Counted from the first letter of the stretch, positions 25,704 through 35,040 are shown. The stretch: 64,000 nt of DNA from Pandoraea cepalis (GCF_902459665.1 NZ_CABPSL010000022.1:1-64000), one strand, 5' to 3'. Numbers and translations are program-made. Notes: generated by a model from the sequence alone, not told the origin.

Positions 25704-27542
25704 TCATCCTTCCTGAGTCAGAGCAAGATAGGGATTGTTGGGCGGTATTTCGGGGAATGCCAAGGACCCATCTTCCAGGAGGTAGCCATGCAGTCGGCGG
25801 GACTTCCTCGGGCCCGTGACTTCACAAGTCCAAATGTTCAGGCCATTGGGGTGCTTGCGATGTAGCTGCAGCTTCTCGAAGCGCTTCTGCATCCACTGCC
25901 AATCCTGTTGATTCTCCTGCTTGGCAAGCGCGCCCACTTCGGGATGCTCCTGCGCATAGCGTTGGAACACACCAGGGCTGACCAGGTAGGCCGTGTCATT
26001 CACCGTATGCACGAGCGCCTTCGCGTCGTTGATGATGAGCCGTCGTGAGGCGATTCCCTGCTTCAGCCAAGCCATGAAATGTTCCCCGGATGGCTTCGTC
26101 GCCGATGACAGAGGCGTAGGCGCAGGTGCAGGTGATGGAAGGGAGGTTGCGGCTGTCGCTGGCGTGGGAGTGTGGAAGAACTCCTCGGCATCCTGGCCAA
26201 CGCCGGCCGACTCACCCAAGCCCACCATCGCGAGCAAGTCCTCCATGACGTCGGGCATGGGCTGGGCTGCGGGAGGTGAAACGATGGTGGTGCCGTCGCC
26301 CTCCCAAATTGGAGGTTCTTGACCTCCCTGCGCTGGTTTCCCCGAGACAGTAGGCGCGGGAGCCGACGTGCTGGCATCGTTTTCTGCGGGCGTCGCGTCG
26401 ATCTCTACCGTGCCTGCGAAAGGTGCTGGTCGCTCGCCAGACTCCCAGATCAGCGCGGGAGCGAGACGCAACAGGGTGAACGAATGGGACCAGCCGGTCG
26501 TGCTGGTCACGGTCGCGCGCCAGACCGCTTTGCCGTCCGAGGTAGGCTGGAGCATGCCGTGATCCTGCAGCACGTTGAACACGGCAGTGTTGTTCGCAGG
26601 AATGCCATCGATCCCTTGAGACAGGAGATGTGCGCGCAGTTTGTCCGAGACTGTCTTGCTCACCAGCCACAAACCATCCTCGGTGAGCCAGCCATCGGAG
26701 GCTTCCGGCTGGTTCAGCTTCAACTGTTCCTTGAGCAGGTAGCGCAACCCGTCCAGCAGCTTGCGTTGCAGTGCGTGCTTGGGCGCTGCCATGGCGCGGG
26801 CTGGATCGCCGCCCAACTCCTGAGCCACGGAAGCGCGGTCGGCCTGTACGACCAGTTCTCCCAGCACGCCGGCGTGCTCGTACTGTCCGGCCAGGACGTA
26901 AAGCAGCGGTGCCCAGAGAGATGGATAGCCGCTGAGCCAGTCCAGGATGTGGCGATCGAGCAGTTGGCGGTAGAGCAACCCCGTCGCGGCGCTGTGCAGG
27001 CGGTACTCGCGGTCTTCGCGGTAGCGGAATCGGTATGGCTGGACCAGAGGGTCATGCCACGGATGCCACACGGTCCCGTCGGCCAGTTCGACGTGCAGAT
27101 CGACGGCGATCTTGCCAACGTCGTGGAGCAGCGCGGCATAGGCGACGGCGGCGGTCCAGGCCTCAGACTGCGCCGCCTGATCCTCGGGACTGGCACCGAT
27201 GGGTAGCAAATGGGACTGCCGGAGCTTCAGGCTGTAGGCGACGATTTCCAGGCCGTGGTCCAGCATGCCGCCGGGGTATGCGTGATGATGCGCCTCGGAA
27301 GCCGGGAAGGCCTGGACCAGCTCGGCGTAGCGTTCCAGCGGCGCCCGGTACAAGGTGGCGAACTGCCTGCGCGAGAGCGACGTGCGCTGCCAGATGTGTT
27401 CCAGCAGCTTCTGTCGGCGCGGCGTCGCCAGCAGCGAAGCGGCCGACCCAGGCCGCAGCAGCCCTTTCGGGAGATCGATGGCGGGTGCTGGCGATGGATC
27501 GGCAGCGACCGAGGGCCGTTTTCGCTGGAACAGGGAGAGCAT
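25704..27542 (-). CDS. traI: MOBH-family conjugative relaxase (TraI_2)
   Basis: Predicted to nick the origin of transfer of the clc-type ICE and lead the strand into the recipient. 612 aa from the ATG at 27542, with AGGA 8 nt upstream. The MOBH signatures are the three-histidine motif HHH (85-87) followed by YPGGMLDHGLE, and the HD dyad H140-D141 (ALLHDVGKIA). The middle to C-terminal part is Pro/Ala-rich (about 400-490) and ends with a compact domain (AWLKQGIASRRLIINDAKALVH onward). Clc-type relaxases have this length and lie at the end of the transfer module, as here. Confidence 0.93.
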   Translation of the reverse strand: MLSLFQRKRPSVAADPSPAPAIDLPKGLLRPGSAASLLATPRRQKLLEHIWQRTSLSRRQFATLYRAPLERYAELVQAFPASEAHHHAYPGGMLDHGLEIVAYSLKLRQSHLLPIGASPEDQAAQSEAWTAAVAYAALLHDVGKIAVDLHVELADGTVWHPWHDPLVQPYRFRYREDREYRLHSAATGLLYRQLLDRHILDWLSGYPSLWAPLLYVLAGQYEHAGVLGELVVQADRASVAQELGGDPARAMAAPKHALQRKLLDGLRYLLKEQLKLNQPEASDGWLTEDGLWLVSKTVSDKLRAHLLSQGIDGIPANNTAVFNVLQDHGMLQPTSDGKAVWRATVTSTTGWSHSFTLLRLAPALIWESGERPAPFAGTVEIDATPAENDASTSAPAPTVSGKPAQGGQEPPIWEGDGTTIVSPPAAQPMPDVMEDLLAMVGLGESAGVGQDAEEFFHTPTPATAATSLPSPAPAPTPLSSATKPSGEHFMAWLKQGIASRRLIINDAKALVHTVNDTAYLVSPGVFQRYAQEHPEVGALAKQENQQDWQWMQKRFEKLQLHRKHPNGLNIWTCEVTGPRKSRRLHGYLLEDGSLAFPEIPPNNPYLALTQEG

Positions 27543-27570
27543 GTGAGGTGTCCTAATGACGGGCCGACCG

Positions 27571-27650
27571 GGAGGCCTTTTGGCCTTTTCGAGGTAGGGC
27601 CTTTCCCCTTGCACCCCATTCCCTTGCCATTTCGGCCCTTTGGCCTTTAA
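27571..27650. repeat. short GGCCTTT repeats upstream of the relaxase, oriT candidate
   Basis: GGCC and CCTTT words recur at 27573-27588, 27598-27606 and 27634-27648, forming small symmetric motifs such as GGCCTTTTGGCC. They lie 30-110 bp upstream of the relaxase start. Clc-type oriTs lie near traI, so this is a candidate; nic cannot be located. Confidence 0.35.
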
Positions 27651-27859
27651 CCGTTTCGGTATAGCGGGGCTTGGATTGCGGCTCCACCGTCAATGTGGAA
27701 CTCGCTCGAATGCATTGGACGGCGACCAGGCGCTGGCCTCGGTCTATGCTGCGAAGACGCTGCTTCCGCCAGGTAGGTTGCTCTCTAGGCGACAAAGTTG
27801 ACAAGCGCGACAAAGGCGACTAGAGTGAATCCTGTCTCAAACCTACTCGGGAGATGACC

Positions 27860-28486
27860 ATGCCCACTGCCATTGAATTCATTGCCGACCGTCTGCCGCG
27901 CGTCACGGTGGAAGATGTGCGCCGCTTCGCGGATACCGTCGAAATCCGGGATGCCACGGCTTTCGCGGCCGAGTTGCAGGCGTTCGTCCACGAGCGTGTG
28001 GAAGCGGTGACACTGCCCGCTAACTTGGAGGGCGAGACCGTTGGTCAGGCCCTTGCACGCAAGGCGGCCGCGCTGCGCGCCGACACGCGCTGGGCACCGA
28101 ATGAAACCGACGTCCAGCGAGGCCGCGCTGTGCTGCTGGAAGCCTTCAACCAGCCGCACAACCTGCCGCCCACCGAGTTCGCCAAGCTGGCGGACAAGTC
28201 GCGCCAGCAGATCTACAAGGACATCCTCGCGCGTCGGCTGCTGGCGCTGAACGTTGGGCCGCGCGGTCAGAAGCTGCCCGACTGGCAGCTCGACCCGGTA
28301 AAGCAGCAGTTGACCCAAACCGTGCTTCAGGAGGTCGAGGGTATCGATCACTGGACGATCTACCGCGCACTGTCCGAACCGCTCGAAGGCTTGGGCGGTC
28401 GCTCGCCGGTGGATGCGGTGACGCATGGCACGATCGACGACGTGGCCGAGGCCGTGTTCAACGTGCTGGGCGTTCAGGTGCATTGA
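27860..28486 (+). CDS. antitoxin of a RES-type toxin-antitoxin pair (Xre/MbcA/ParS-like)
   Basis: 208 aa from the ATG at 27860 with GGGAG upstream; the ATG at 27854 is an alternative. It directly precedes the RES toxin gene with 12 nt between. Residues about 87-203 hold the antitoxin domain: a helix-turn-helix-like stretch (LPPTEFAKLADKSRQQIYKD), then RGQKLPDWQLDP and HWTIYRALSEP. The same domain is fused to the end of the integrase at 304-2247. It should neutralise the toxin and repress the pair. The N-terminal third (IEFIADRLPRVTVEDVRRFA) is not recognised. Confidence 0.85.
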   Translation: MPTAIEFIADRLPRVTVEDVRRFADTVEIRDATAFAAELQAFVHERVEAVTLPANLEGETVGQALARKAAALRADTRWAPNETDVQRGRAVLLEAFNQPHNLPPTEFAKLADKSRQQIYKDILARRLLALNVGPRGQKLPDWQLDPVKQQLTQTVLQEVEGIDHWTIYRALSEPLEGLGGRSPVDAVTHGTIDDVAEAVFNVLGVQVH

Positions 28487-28498
28487 AGCGAGACCGCC

Positions 28499-29131
28499 AT
28501 GAGCCACGAGCTGCCTTCGTTCCTGATCGATGCCGGTGAACTGCTCCAGCATGTGAGCCGCGTCGTCTATCGGGGCAGCCCGCTGTACTATGGCCGCGGC
28601 AGCACCAATCGCTACGACGACCCGGCCCGGGCCTACGGCGTGCTCTACCTGGGGCGCGACCTGCCCACGGCGCTGATGGAGTCGGTGTTTCACAAGCATC
28701 AGTGGCTTGATGACGCGAAGCGCTCGATCGCGTTGAAAGAAGTCCAGGGCAGGATGGTGCGCGCCGTAGGGGTGGTGGCCGACGTGCTTCTGGCCGATCT
28801 CACGGCACCGGGCGTCATGGCGGGCTACTTTGGTCTGAACCTGGAGCAGTTGGCCAGCCGTGACTACACGCACACGCAGCAGGTGTCCGCCCAGGTGCAT
28901 GCGATGCTCGGCGACGACGGCCAGCCGCTGTTCGACGGGGTGCTCTATCCGTCGCGCAACAACTATCCCGCCAAGAGCATCGCGCTGTTCGAGCGTGCGG
29001 AAACGAAGGTCAGCGTCATCGAGGACATCGATCTGGTTGACCATGCGGACTGGCCGCGTTTCGTTGCCACCTACCGCATCGGCGTGGAACCCGACCCCGG
29101 CCCGGTAGAACCGGATGACGGATCGTCCTGA
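28499..29131 (+). CDS. RES domain toxin (NAD-degrading type)
   Basis: 210 aa. The RES fold is identified from VYRGSPLYYGRGSTNRYDDP, YGVLYLGRDLPTALMES (the conserved Glu is E61), the helical insert, and the end SRNNYPAKSIALFERAE. RES toxins deplete NAD+ and stop growth until the antitoxin recovers. The order antitoxin then toxin and the 12-nt spacing are those of a stabilisation module. It should select against loss of the ICE during excision or conjugation. Confidence 0.92.
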   Translation: MSHELPSFLIDAGELLQHVSRVVYRGSPLYYGRGSTNRYDDPARAYGVLYLGRDLPTALMESVFHKHQWLDDAKRSIALKEVQGRMVRAVGVVADVLLADLTAPGVMAGYFGLNLEQLASRDYTHTQQVSAQVHAMLGDDGQPLFDGVLYPSRNNYPAKSIALFERAETKVSVIEDIDLVDHADWPRFVATYRIGVEPDPGPVEPDDGSS

Positions 29132-29215
29132 AGCAGAAAGAGAACATATTGAAGCCCCAATCTGAATGACGTGGAGCACACCGGAATAGGCATCCCTCAG
29201 TAGCAGGAGACGACC

Positions 29216-29575
29216 ATGAATACCACAACCCGCACCAGCACTGCAGAACGTCTCGGCCGCGCCTTTGGCCGCGGATGGCGCGCCTATGCTCGCGGCGAAC
29301 GGCGGGCGTCGAACTGGCTGGTATCCAAGGGACTGCCGCGAGCTGGCGCCGCCGCGATTGTGTGGATAGTCAAGCTGGCCGCGCTCGGAGTGTTGCTCTA
29401 CAGCACCTTCTGGCTGGCTCTGCTGCTGGTGTTGGTCATGGTGGTTGCCTGGATGGCCCGCAATGCCGACCTGGGCGATGAATTGCCCGAGCCAGAGTGG
29501 CGAAACGGACCAGCAGGGTTTGGCCTATACACCTACGACGGTTTTCGCATTGATCCTCATGTCGAGGACGATTAA
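29216..29575 (+). CDS. DUF3742 family membrane protein
   Basis: 119 aa. A basic N-terminus (AERLGRAFGRGWRAYARGERRASNWL) is followed by one or two hydrophobic helices (about 45-80) and an acidic tail (PEPEWRNGPAGFGLYTYDGFRIDP). This is the DUF3742 family found beside traG in clc-type ICEs. The role is unknown and may be accessory to the transfer apparatus. AGGAG precedes the start. Confidence 0.88.
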   Translation: MNTTTRTSTAERLGRAFGRGWRAYARGERRASNWLVSKGLPRAGAAAIVWIVKLAALGVLLYSTFWLALLLVLVMVVAWMARNADLGDELPEPEWRNGPAGFGLYTYDGFRIDPHVEDD

Positions 29576-29579
29576 TTCG

Positions 29580-29933
29580 TCACAGAGCTGTGTTCTGGAG
29601 GTGCCGATAAATCTGCTCGCGTACTTCGGTGTCTGCCACTCCCCAGGTTTTCACCTGCTTTCGGATAGCGCGTGGAAGGTTGAGCAGAACCTCGTGGAGA
29701 TCGGTATCGGACAGGGATTTGCCGGTCGCATCCAACACTGTGTCATGAAGGTTTGCCATGCACGCTTCAAGGTCATGTGCTTGATCATCAGCCGCAGCAA
29801 AATCTGCTGAGCCGTCTAGATGAATTGGGCCAGTGATGAAATCGACCCCTTGCAGCCGAAGCACGGCTTCGAGCACCGACTTTCCCTCGCCGCTCGGCAC
29901 GATGGATGGGTAGCGAAGAGTGTTGGTGGTCAT
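29580..29933 (-). CDS. hypothetical protein, ICE transfer region
   Basis: 117 aa, acidic, soluble, no transmembrane segment. I do not recognise a family. It lies between traG and the convergent DUF3742 gene, with AGGA 8 nt before the start, and may be the last gene of the traG transcript. The first half (YPSIVPSGEGKSVLEAVLRLQGVDF) is followed by a helical second half. A DNA- or protein-binding accessory role is possible but unsupported. Confidence 0.6.
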   Translation of the reverse strand: MTTNTLRYPSIVPSGEGKSVLEAVLRLQGVDFITGPIHLDGSADFAAADDQAHDLEACMANLHDTVLDATGKSLSDTDLHEVLLNLPRAIRKQVKTWGVADTEVREQIYRHLQNTAL

Positions 29934-30024
29934 CGTGTGAAATCCTGGCGTTGCAGTTGGTCAGGATCGCTGCATCTTTCCCTACGATAAGCCTACTACG
30001 CCGCGGGGGTTGTCGGCGCAAAGA

Positions 30025-31548
30025 TCACTTTTTCCCCACTGCATTGATCGCAATACTTCCACCCTTGCCGCCAGCGGCCTTGGCATCTCCGGTGGCCCCG
30101 GCGAGGCCTTGCAGCACGTTGCCGGCACGAACGCCCGCCCAAGCCAAGGCCATGATCCAGAATGTAGGCAGCACGATGAACATCGTGCCCATGACGAACA
30201 TCAGGAGCAGGTCGCCAAAGGCATTGTTCAACCCCACCAGCGGATCGAAGTTAGTGTGTGGCCGGTTCCAGCCGAAGCCCCACCCATAGAGCGCATCGAG
30301 GATGGTGCTGTCGATCCAGCGTGCGAGTTGGAACCAGAAATCGGTGAAGAACAGCGCGAACTGCACGACGCTGACGGTGACGACCGTCTTCAGGTCATAG
30401 GTTCCGACGACCAGTACGAGCGGGATGCAGATGACCAGTGCCATCTTGAGCAAGGCAAGCACCATGGGCAGCGCTTGGCGCACCACGTCCATGGCGGGAA
30501 ATGCGGCAAGTGCCCCGACCGCCATTCCTACATCCCCCGTGGCCCGCGTCACGATGTTCGGCAGGGTCTTGTCGATCTGGCCGCCGTAGTCGGTATAGAC
30601 CGAACCCTGGGTGAGCTTCTGCTGTCGCGGTGACGCGATGGTACGGACCACCGAATCGTCCACCTCGGTACGGCTCAGGAACCCGGCCCAGCCCGCCAAG
30701 CGATTCAACAGGCTGGGGTCCACCTGGCTCAGCAGCCGTGCCCGCAGGCCGTTGCTGCCATCGGCCCACCACTGCCTGCAGGTCGGGTAGCCGCCGCCAC
30801 TGGCCACCTGCGCAAGCCCTGCGTCGCGGGTGTCGTCATAGGGCCATGACTCGCGCGCCGTGCTGGAACGGTAGCTGTCGTAGTAGCCGCCGGTATCCGT
30901 GAAAAACCTCGAACCGATCCAGGTCACGTCGTTCATTTGAGCTTCGTCCAGCTCCGGCCGCGCCATGAACAATTTAGCGCGTGCAGGTCCGTAGCAGTCG
31001 TGTGTGAAATCGGCCACTTCCTGAGCCAGAACCGGGTCATTGATGCGGGTAGCGTCGATCTCCATGCGCATCTGTCGCAGGTCTGTCCCGCACGGGATTG
31101 CCGCCACCGAGGCGCTGGTGACGGCGCGCGAGAGCGCGTGCATGAAGGCCCACCAGACCGGCACCTTGGCACTCTGGTTGTTGATGGTGCTGAAGGACTG
31201 GGACCAGCCGGTATCCGTGGGCTGCGGCACGTTGACCTGGCACTGGGCCGAGCGCGAGCTGTCGTACTGAATTGTGTTGAGGTCCACGTCGATGAAGGGG
31301 ATGCCGGCGAACATCACCACCACGATGGCGACGAACACCCGGTTCTCGATGCGTGCGGCCGAGAGCACGCCCTTGTTGCCTTCGTCGGCACCTTCCGCAC
31401 GGGCCTTAAGCCATTCCTGCACGATGATCGCCACGAAGGGCAGTGCGAATACCCCGCTGGATACCAGTACCGCCCAGATGCCGTTGTTGACGATCCAGGA
31501 CACCAAGGTCAGGTAGTACTCCAGGTAGTCGGTTGTGAAAAGCGTCAT
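30025..31548 (-). CDS. TraG-like mating-pair protein of the clc-type (MPF_G) system
   Basis: 507 aa. An N-terminal hydrophobic block (YLEYYLTLVSWIVNNGIWAVLV) and several later helices (about 370-400 and 440-480) flank a large non-cytoplasmic domain with WSQSFSTINNQSAKVPVWWAF. This matches the TraG_N family of the genomic-island (MPF_G) type IV system, distinct from VirD4-like TraG at 45486-47486. It works in mating-pair formation in the inner membrane. The upstream genes (118-aa protein, TIGR03755 and so on) overlap in one operon. Confidence 0.9.
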   Translation of the reverse strand: MTLFTTDYLEYYLTLVSWIVNNGIWAVLVSSGVFALPFVAIIVQEWLKARAEGADEGNKGVLSAARIENRVFVAIVVVMFAGIPFIDVDLNTIQYDSSRSAQCQVNVPQPTDTGWSQSFSTINNQSAKVPVWWAFMHALSRAVTSASVAAIPCGTDLRQMRMEIDATRINDPVLAQEVADFTHDCYGPARAKLFMARPELDEAQMNDVTWIGSRFFTDTGGYYDSYRSSTARESWPYDDTRDAGLAQVASGGGYPTCRQWWADGSNGLRARLLSQVDPSLLNRLAGWAGFLSRTEVDDSVVRTIASPRQQKLTQGSVYTDYGGQIDKTLPNIVTRATGDVGMAVGALAAFPAMDVVRQALPMVLALLKMALVICIPLVLVVGTYDLKTVVTVSVVQFALFFTDFWFQLARWIDSTILDALYGWGFGWNRPHTNFDPLVGLNNAFGDLLLMFVMGTMFIVLPTFWIMALAWAGVRAGNVLQGLAGATGDAKAAGGKGGSIAINAVGKK

Positions 31549-31563
31549 GGCTCGGACTTCCCC

Positions 31564-31920
31564 TCAGCCCTGCATCAACAGGCTGGCTTCAAGCGCCACG
31601 ATGGCAACGACGCCGGCGATCTCGCTGCGTACCAGGCGGCGCCGCGCTTGCGCGTCGTCCTCACGCGCAAGCAGCCGGCGACGCATCCAGACCCAGCCGT
31701 AGGCCGTCGCGCCATACAGGCACAGCCGCCAGACCAGGAAGTAGCCCGCTGCTGCCGCCAGCCAACGCTCCCAGCCCGCGACGCTTCCGACGAGGTAGAT
31801 GCCAACGATGTTGGCACCCACGGCGACGGCCGCGAGTACCACCGTCCACAGCAGCGCCTTCGCTGCGCGCCGGTTGAACAGCCAGCGCGGGCGCAGCCAG
31901 GCCGCACGCATCAGGCTCAT
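31564..31920 (-). CDS. conserved small membrane protein of clc-type ICEs
   Basis: 118 aa with three hydrophobic segments (about 22-45, 55-80 and 100-117) and basic loops. The start ATG overlaps the TIGR03755 stop by 4 nt (ATGA), and 15 nt separate its stop from the traG start, so it belongs to the transfer operon. No named function is known to me; the position between traG and TIGR03755 is conserved in this ICE family. Confidence 0.75.
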   Translation of the reverse strand: MSLMRAAWLRPRWLFNRRAAKALLWTVVLAAVAVGANIVGIYLVGSVAGWERWLAAAAGYFLVWRLCLYGATAYGWVWMRRRLLAREDDAQARRRLVRSEIAGVVAIVALEASLLMQG

Positions 31921-33311
31921 GGCCGGCCTCCCGGATTGCCCTTCTGCAACTGATCGAGGCGGTCAGGCACCGGATCGCCTTCGTAGATGCCACGCGAGCC
32001 CGCCGCGCGCGTGCCGTGGCGCTGGATGATCGCCATGGGCGAGTTGTTCGCCAGCTCCCGGCGCAGCTCCAGCTCGGTCTTGAGGTTGCGAATCTCGCGA
32101 TCGAGCGTGTCGCTCTCGTGGTTCACCGCCTCCACGGCGAGCTGGTTGGCCGCCACGTTGGGCTCCTTCTTGCCGGTCAGCAGCGTGCGTTGCAGCAGTA
32201 GCGCCTTCTCCAGCACCGACGCCAGCGCAACCTCGGACGCCAGGCGCTGCGACAGCAGGTGCTGGTCCGGTTCGTCGCGCAGTGCCTCGACCACGCCGCG
32301 CGTGATGGGCAGCGACGCGCTGCCGGCCTCCCGCAGGTTTTCGGGCGTCGTGTTCTTCGCCTTGGAGACCAGGTCCTGGAGCGCCTGCAGCTTGGCGTCG
32401 TACTCCTCCTGGATCAGGGGCGTCAGCCCGACGCCGGGCACCGTCTCCGTCTTGGTGCAGGCGTCGCAGGTGCGCTGCTCCTTCTCGCCGAGCACCCGTG
32501 TTGCCCACTCGATGGCCGCCTGCGGCGTGGTCCAGGTTTGGCACGACAGGCTCGTGCAACTGGCCGGAGCGATTGCCGACGTGTCGGTCACCCCGCGGCC
32601 ATTGACCAGGTTGTAGCCCGCGCGGGTGACGTCACCGACCACCTTGATCGCGGGCTGACCGGAGCCGCCGGCATTGCTTCCCCCGACCCAGGGCACGCCA
32701 TCGTTGCCACGGCGCGTCTCGGCCTGCTCGATGGCCGAGACGGCATCCGTGCTCGAAACAGCGTCACGCAGTGCCAACCCCTCTGCCATCTGGCTCCAGC
32801 CGAGTTGGCCGCCAGCCGTTTCGGCCATCTTTTCGGCCATGGCGCGGCACGTCAGCTTCGAGCGGTCGAAATCCAGCCGCGCTTGCAGAACGCCGTTGGT
32901 GAGCAGGTTGTAGAGGCCTGGATCTGCACGCTGGATGATCAACGCCGGCAGGGACGCCACAGCACTCGTAGCACTCTGGATCACCGAGGACATGATCTGC
33001 TGAAAGCCATTGGTGACACCGTTGAGTTGATTCTTCAACGTGGTCTGAATGCTCATGTCGCCGCAGATCAGATTGCTGTTCCAGCCGACACCCACGCCGA
33101 GCGAGCGCATGCCGGCTGCGCGGCCCATCGAAACGGCGCTGCCGCCGCCGATGGAGTACATGACGTCATCGCCGATGACGTTGCCGCTGGTCTGGTAGCC
33201 TAGTTGGCCCCAGGCCACGCCGCTTGCCAGAACCAACGCGCCGGTAATCGCCAAACAGATCATCTTGCCACGAGCCGGTGGGGAGAACTGCATAGAGTCG
33301 GAACGCTTCAT
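31917..33311 (-). CDS. integrating conjugative element protein, TIGR03755 family (TraH-like)
   Basis: 464 aa with an N-terminal signal peptide (ICLAITGALVLASGVAWG, cleavage near 36), so periplasmic or membrane-associated. The body is recognised from YSIGGGSAVSMG, GWNSNLICGDMSIQTTLKNQLNG and LEKALLLQRTLLTGKKEPNVAANQ, with a coiled-coil-like C-terminus. This is the TraH-like component of genomic-island-type conjugation. GAGGTG precedes the ATG at 33311. Confidence 0.93.
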   Translation of the reverse strand: MKRSDSMQFSPPARGKMICLAITGALVLASGVAWGQLGYQTSGNVIGDDVMYSIGGGSAVSMGRAAGMRSLGVGVGWNSNLICGDMSIQTTLKNQLNGVTNGFQQIMSSVIQSATSAVASLPALIIQRADPGLYNLLTNGVLQARLDFDRSKLTCRAMAEKMAETAGGQLGWSQMAEGLALRDAVSSTDAVSAIEQAETRRGNDGVPWVGGSNAGGSGQPAIKVVGDVTRAGYNLVNGRGVTDTSAIAPASCTSLSCQTWTTPQAAIEWATRVLGEKEQRTCDACTKTETVPGVGLTPLIQEEYDAKLQALQDLVSKAKNTTPENLREAGSASLPITRGVVEALRDEPDQHLLSQRLASEVALASVLEKALLLQRTLLTGKKEPNVAANQLAVEAVNHESDTLDREIRNLKTELELRRELANNSPMAIIQRHGTRAAGSRGIYEGDPVPDRLDQLQKGNPGGRP

Positions 33312-33320
33312 CGCGACACC

Positions 33321-34268
33321 TCAAAGGAAATCAACGCTGCCAAGGAACACCTGTCCACGGCGTTCGCAGCAGGCATACGGCCGCCACAGCGCCCAGGCGT
33401 AGTCGCCTTGCTGGGCCTGGGTCAGGAAGCCGGTGCGTGGGAAAACCGTGCAGGACGAGGACAGGACGGGCGTGAGTTCCTGCCACTTGCCAGTCGAGGC
33501 ATCACCCTCCATCAGCGCGCCGGCGGGCCAGTAGCCATCGCGGGCGTTGGCAAGCAGCGGCTGGTACACGTGCAACTGCCCCCGGCGAGTGACGATATCT
33601 CCCGCACGCTGGGCCACCACGGCCCCCGATTTGTGGTCGTCGGTCTGGTGCAGGAAGCCGCCGCGGGGATACACGTTGCCCCAAAGGCTCATCGTGGTGC
33701 GTGCGCCGACCTCGCGCATGCCGGGAATCAATGCCTCCGGGTAGGCCATCTCGGGCACGTTGTAGCGCCAGGCAAGCGTGTCCAAGGTGCTGAGCAGATA
33801 CGGCATGAATGCCGTTCCCGCGCCCTCGCAGAAGTAGCCCGAGGACGAAACAAACTGGTTGAACACCTCGACGCCGGGATGGCCGATCACCTCGGCGTTC
33901 TTGAATTTCGCGAGATTGTTTTCGTGATCCTCGTTCGTCGTTCCATCGCCGCCCGCTTGGGCGGACGGATTGGCCGTACTCATCGCCCGGACTTCAACCC
34001 ACGGGTTCTCGCCCGTGTTGCTGTAGCTGGAGACGACCGCATCGGGGATGTAGTGGCGCACCTTGACAGAGGTGCGCACCGTGCATCCTCCCCAGGTGCA
34101 GTAGAGCCAGTAGCAGATACCCACCACCCGGTACTCCAAGCAATCGGGCGAGGCCACCGAGGCAACGATGGCGGTGGTGTTCAAGGCGTAGCTACCCGTG
34201 GCGCTGAGCAGCATCAAGGAAGCCACGCCGGCCCGCATGCGGCGCATCAGGTCGAATGGTCGCGTCAT
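33321..34268 (-). CDS. integrating conjugative element protein, TIGR03756 family (TraU-like)
   Basis: 315 aa from the ATG at 34268, which overlaps the upstream TIGR03757 stop and has GGAGG before it. The signal peptide ends near residue 28 (LLSATGSYA). Cysteine-rich stretches (VGICYWLYCTWGGC, YACCERRGQVF) and the PWVEVRAMS segment are typical of the TraU relatives of F and island-type systems, which act in the periplasm in mating-pair stabilisation. Confidence 0.92.
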   Translation of the reverse strand: MTRPFDLMRRMRAGVASLMLLSATGSYALNTTAIVASVASPDCLEYRVVGICYWLYCTWGGCTVRTSVKVRHYIPDAVVSSYSNTGENPWVEVRAMSTANPSAQAGGDGTTNEDHENNLAKFKNAEVIGHPGVEVFNQFVSSSGYFCEGAGTAFMPYLLSTLDTLAWRYNVPEMAYPEALIPGMREVGARTTMSLWGNVYPRGGFLHQTDDHKSGAVVAQRAGDIVTRRGQLHVYQPLLANARDGYWPAGALMEGDASTGKWQELTPVLSSSCTVFPRTGFLTQAQQGDYAWALWRPYACCERRGQVFLGSVDFL

Positions 34269-34711
34269 GGCTGGGTCCTCCGACGCTGCTCGATGCGCGC
34301 GACAGCGCGGGCCACATCCGGCTCGCCATAGACCACGTAGCGCTGATCCACCACGACAGCCGGGATGCTGGTGATGCCCAGGCTCCATGCGTCGGTGACG
34401 CCCTGGTATGCGGAAGCGATGCGGCGCTGTAGGTCGGCGCCGCCTTGGTTCAGCCGACGCTTGACGGTGGCCGCCGCCTGTTCGGGGGCGGCGGGCAGTT
34501 CCGCAGAAAGCTCCGCTTCAATCCGGCGGGCTTCGTCTAGCACGATCAGCCGCTCGCCGCCCATGGTCTTGACCGGGTGGTGGCTGTCGGTGACGACCAG
34601 TACGTCGGCTGCGAAGGTGACGGGGCTGAACACGGCCAGGGACGCCGGCAGCGCCACGACGAGACCAAGGGTTCGCCAGCCCGACGCGAACGTGGAAAAG
34701 GATGCCGGCAT
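34265..34711 (-). CDS. integrating conjugative element protein, TIGR03757 family
   Basis: 148 aa with a signal peptide (TLGLVVALPASLAVFSPVTFA). The mature part ends with WSLGITSIPAVVVDQRYVVYG, a thioredoxin-like strand with a cis-proline as in the F TrbC/TraW group. In clc-type ICEs this gene follows a run of other mating genes, but here only about 110 bp of related sequence remains upstream before Tn4371-type DNA begins. Its normal upstream neighbours are missing from the window. Confidence 0.92.
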   Translation of the reverse strand: MPASFSTFASGWRTLGLVVALPASLAVFSPVTFAADVLVVTDSHHPVKTMGGERLIVLDEARRIEAELSAELPAAPEQAAATVKRRLNQGGADLQRRIASAYQGVTDAWSLGITSIPAVVVDQRYVVYGEPDVARAVARIEQRRRTQP

Positions 34712-35040
34712 GTCGCGTGCCCCGAAAGTTGATCAGGGCCATAGTCAAACGCGAACCCGATGCCACCCCAACAAACAATGCGCATCGCGGGCTGCCCGCA
34801 TACCTGCTTGTCCCGCGCCATAAAAAATGTCCGCTGTCAAGCCCTTAGTGCGGACATGCAGCGGTGCGAAAGGTCTTATGGGGCAAGAGGTTAGGCCAGA
34901 TTTCGACCGCCATGTGCTCTTGCTGCTTATCGAGCTAGGTGCCGCATAGGCGCTTCGCGGTAGTAAACGCAGGGGCGTCGTAGCGGGCAAGGTCGCGTCG
35001 TCATCATAGCCCCAACTTATCGCAAGACGCCCTCAAAAGC
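34712..35040. other. junction between the two ICEs
   Basis: About 330 bp without a convincing gene. The left 110 bp belong with the TIGR03757 side. On the minus strand TTTTTTAT at 34820-34827 resembles the TTTTTCAT-type attachment sequence of Tn4371-like ICEs. An inverted repeat TGTCCGC/GCGGACA (34828-34834 and 34850-34856) follows immediately. The rest leads into the DUF2274 terminator. Confidence 0.5.

Noticed and set aside
30937-31953. 338-aa plus-strand frame across the TraG genes
   Set aside because: Covers overlapping minus-strand genes with clear families; low-complexity His/Asp/Gln-rich product.
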